Below, piece by piece: positions 62,691 through 64,000 of a stretch of 64,000 bases of DNA; the stretch's first letter is position 1, and every line of letters begins with the position of its first letter. Under the pieces are notes generated by a model that did no database searches, had not been told where the DNA came from, and saw nothing but the letters and a program-made list of their open reading frames with translations. The DNA comes from Ficedula albicollis (lineage: Eukaryota > Chordata > Aves > Passeriformes > Muscicapidae): contig NC_021677.1 of assembly GCF_000247815.1 (NCBI RefSeq), forward strand, positions 1,154,021 to 1,218,020, given 5' to 3'. A program made the translations under genes and the position numbers.

Positions 62691-62962
62691 ACAGATATAG
62701 ACATAGATACAGACATAGACATAGACATAGATATAGATATAGATATAGATGATATAGATATAGATATAGATATAGATATTATATCTATATATTTTTATAT
62801 CTTTATATCTATATTTCTATATATCTATATATCGATATATAGATATACAGATATATAGATATATAGATAGATATATAGATAGATATATAGATAGATGATA
62901 TAGCTATAGCTATAGCTATAGATAGATTAGATATAGATGTAGATATAGATAGATATATCTAA
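62691..62962. repeat. Compound AGATAT / TATCTA array with internal inversion
   Basis: AGACAT and AGATAT units (62691-62779) are followed by their complement-type ATATCTATAT units (62780-62835), then by AGATAT again and a small TATAGC cluster near 62900. The array is therefore self-complementary and could fold into hairpins. Confidence 0.92.
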
Positions 62963-64000
62963 TTATAAATCAGACTAATGGTCACATACAAGATAAAATA
63001 AAAGATTACACAGCTTTTTCTGTAGCATGGGTTTTGTCCACTGTTTAGTAACAATGGACAGTATTACTGGGTCATAATGAGGATCTAAGCAAATTAACAC
63101 ATGAAACTTCAGTTCTTCCCCTCTGTGTTTAAAATAAAACCACACCCATTTCTCTGTTTAGGCCTCCCTGATGGAAATGCTCTCTGCATTTACTGGGATG
63201 GACAGACAGACTGCAGCCTGCAGACAACTCTGAATATATGAATGAAGAGAGAAGAAGAGAGGTGATATTCAAGTAACTATGGTAGAAAGCTGAGCTGTGC
63301 CACAGAGAAATGGAGACCATCTTGTTGTCCAATGCTGTGTGATAACTGGAAATAAAGGATACAGAAAGAGATAAAACTAGCTCTCCTACTCAAAAAAAGT
63401 AAAGAAGAATTGGTATTTTGTGTGTGTGCAGTAGAGTCATTAGTCAATCAATATATTCCACCAGGTTTTCAACTGGCATTCTTGTGATGTGCAGAAAGAT
63501 AAATGTCAGAGCTGTATACAAGCTGCTTCTGAGGTATTAAAACTGACTGATATGACAGCAGAGGTAAAAAAAAAGTATGAAATAACTTGCAAAATTCAGA
63601 TCTTGGTATATATCATTTTAGTTTTTGTGTACAATGCCGGATGTAAGTGGGCATCTCTGTTCGCTTTCATCACCTGGAGTTTCATCTTTCCCATTCTCCT
63701 GCAAAATTAATGCTACTGTTCCATAACACACATTACACATTGCCATTTCTACAGGTGACCTTCTTTAACACAGCTGAGACACAACCTGCTGCTATTTCAA
63801 ACTCATATATTAACATCTCCTTAGCATCTTATCACACTTCTCATTTTCCAGTCTTTATCACTATAATGTGACTTTGCTAGTACTGAAGGACCAAGGAACT
63901 GGTCTCATTAACCACTTTTGTTTTCCTTTTTTTTTTTTTTTCCCAAAGACAGCCATGCTTTAATTAACTACTTGTCTTAGCTATTCCCAAAACAATAGAC
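62963..64000. other. Unique DNA to the window end
   Basis: No recognised element. A T run lies at about 63928-63943. Frames at 63489-63710 and 63647-63871 overlap and have no recognisable domain, though the first has a hydrophobic stretch. Confidence 0.5.

Overview
This window looks like AT-rich, gene-poor DNA from a bird, probably a passerine. Two lines of evidence support this. First, there are fragments of the LINE CR1 family, including the diagnostic 3' tail built from ATTCTATG/ATTCTGTA octamers near position 161-178 and a well-preserved minus-strand 3' region at 16.5-16.8 kb. Second, there are three solo-LTR-like blocks that I recognise as avian ERVL-type (7.2-8.2 kb, 18.3-18.9 kb), plus a probable fourth LTR of another type at 58.7-58.9 kb. 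The species assignment is inference from repeat families; no protein-coding gene anchors it.

I find no complete gene. Long open frames (about 250-600 codons) fall in simple repeats whose unit length is either divisible by three or stop-free in several frames. Two short exon-like segments on the minus strand deserve mention: 1517-1633 (strong acceptor, 38 in-frame codons, GTAAGG donor; the better one) and 26298-26391 (acceptor, 30 codons, stop, nearby AATAAA; weak). A CpG-dense patch at 2050-2315 lies upstream of the first candidate on the same strand. The rest reads as intron or intergenic DNA.

Layout: 0-1.1 kb holds a CR1 tail and a 345-bp tandem duplication. 2.8 kb has a C46 run. 7.2-8.2 kb has two adjacent LTRs. 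13.75-14.6 kb is a pure (AAAAG)n array of about 165 copies. 16.4-16.9 kb has a duplicated segment leading into two oppositely oriented CR1 fragments. 18.3-18.95 kb is a minus-strand LTR. 24.1 kb is a degenerate CCCTAA-like telomeric block. 25.8-26.3 kb and 31.0-32.0 kb are inverted copies of one unidentified repeat, one interrupted by C67 and the other by about 600 bp of (AAAAAG)n at the same internal site. 38.5 kb is an AT-rich TATAGA-type array. 40.9-41.6 kb is a pure (AAATCT)n array of about 127 copies. 50.3-51.9 kb is a 42-bp minisatellite interrupted by a 1,094-base run of C. 61.5 and 62.7 kb are ATATCT-type arrays.

Two window-wide patterns stand out. One is a high density of short, head-to-tail local duplications (about 17 events, 40-345 bp units, most copies nearly identical) scattered through otherwise unique DNA. 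The other is long poly-C blocks that sit where a repeat should continue, which I read mainly as sequencing or gap-filling artefacts rather than biology. I did not find a convincing new biological system; the most useful observations are the poly-C replacement, the inverted repeat pair with different expansions, the local-duplication density, and the minus-strand exon candidate.
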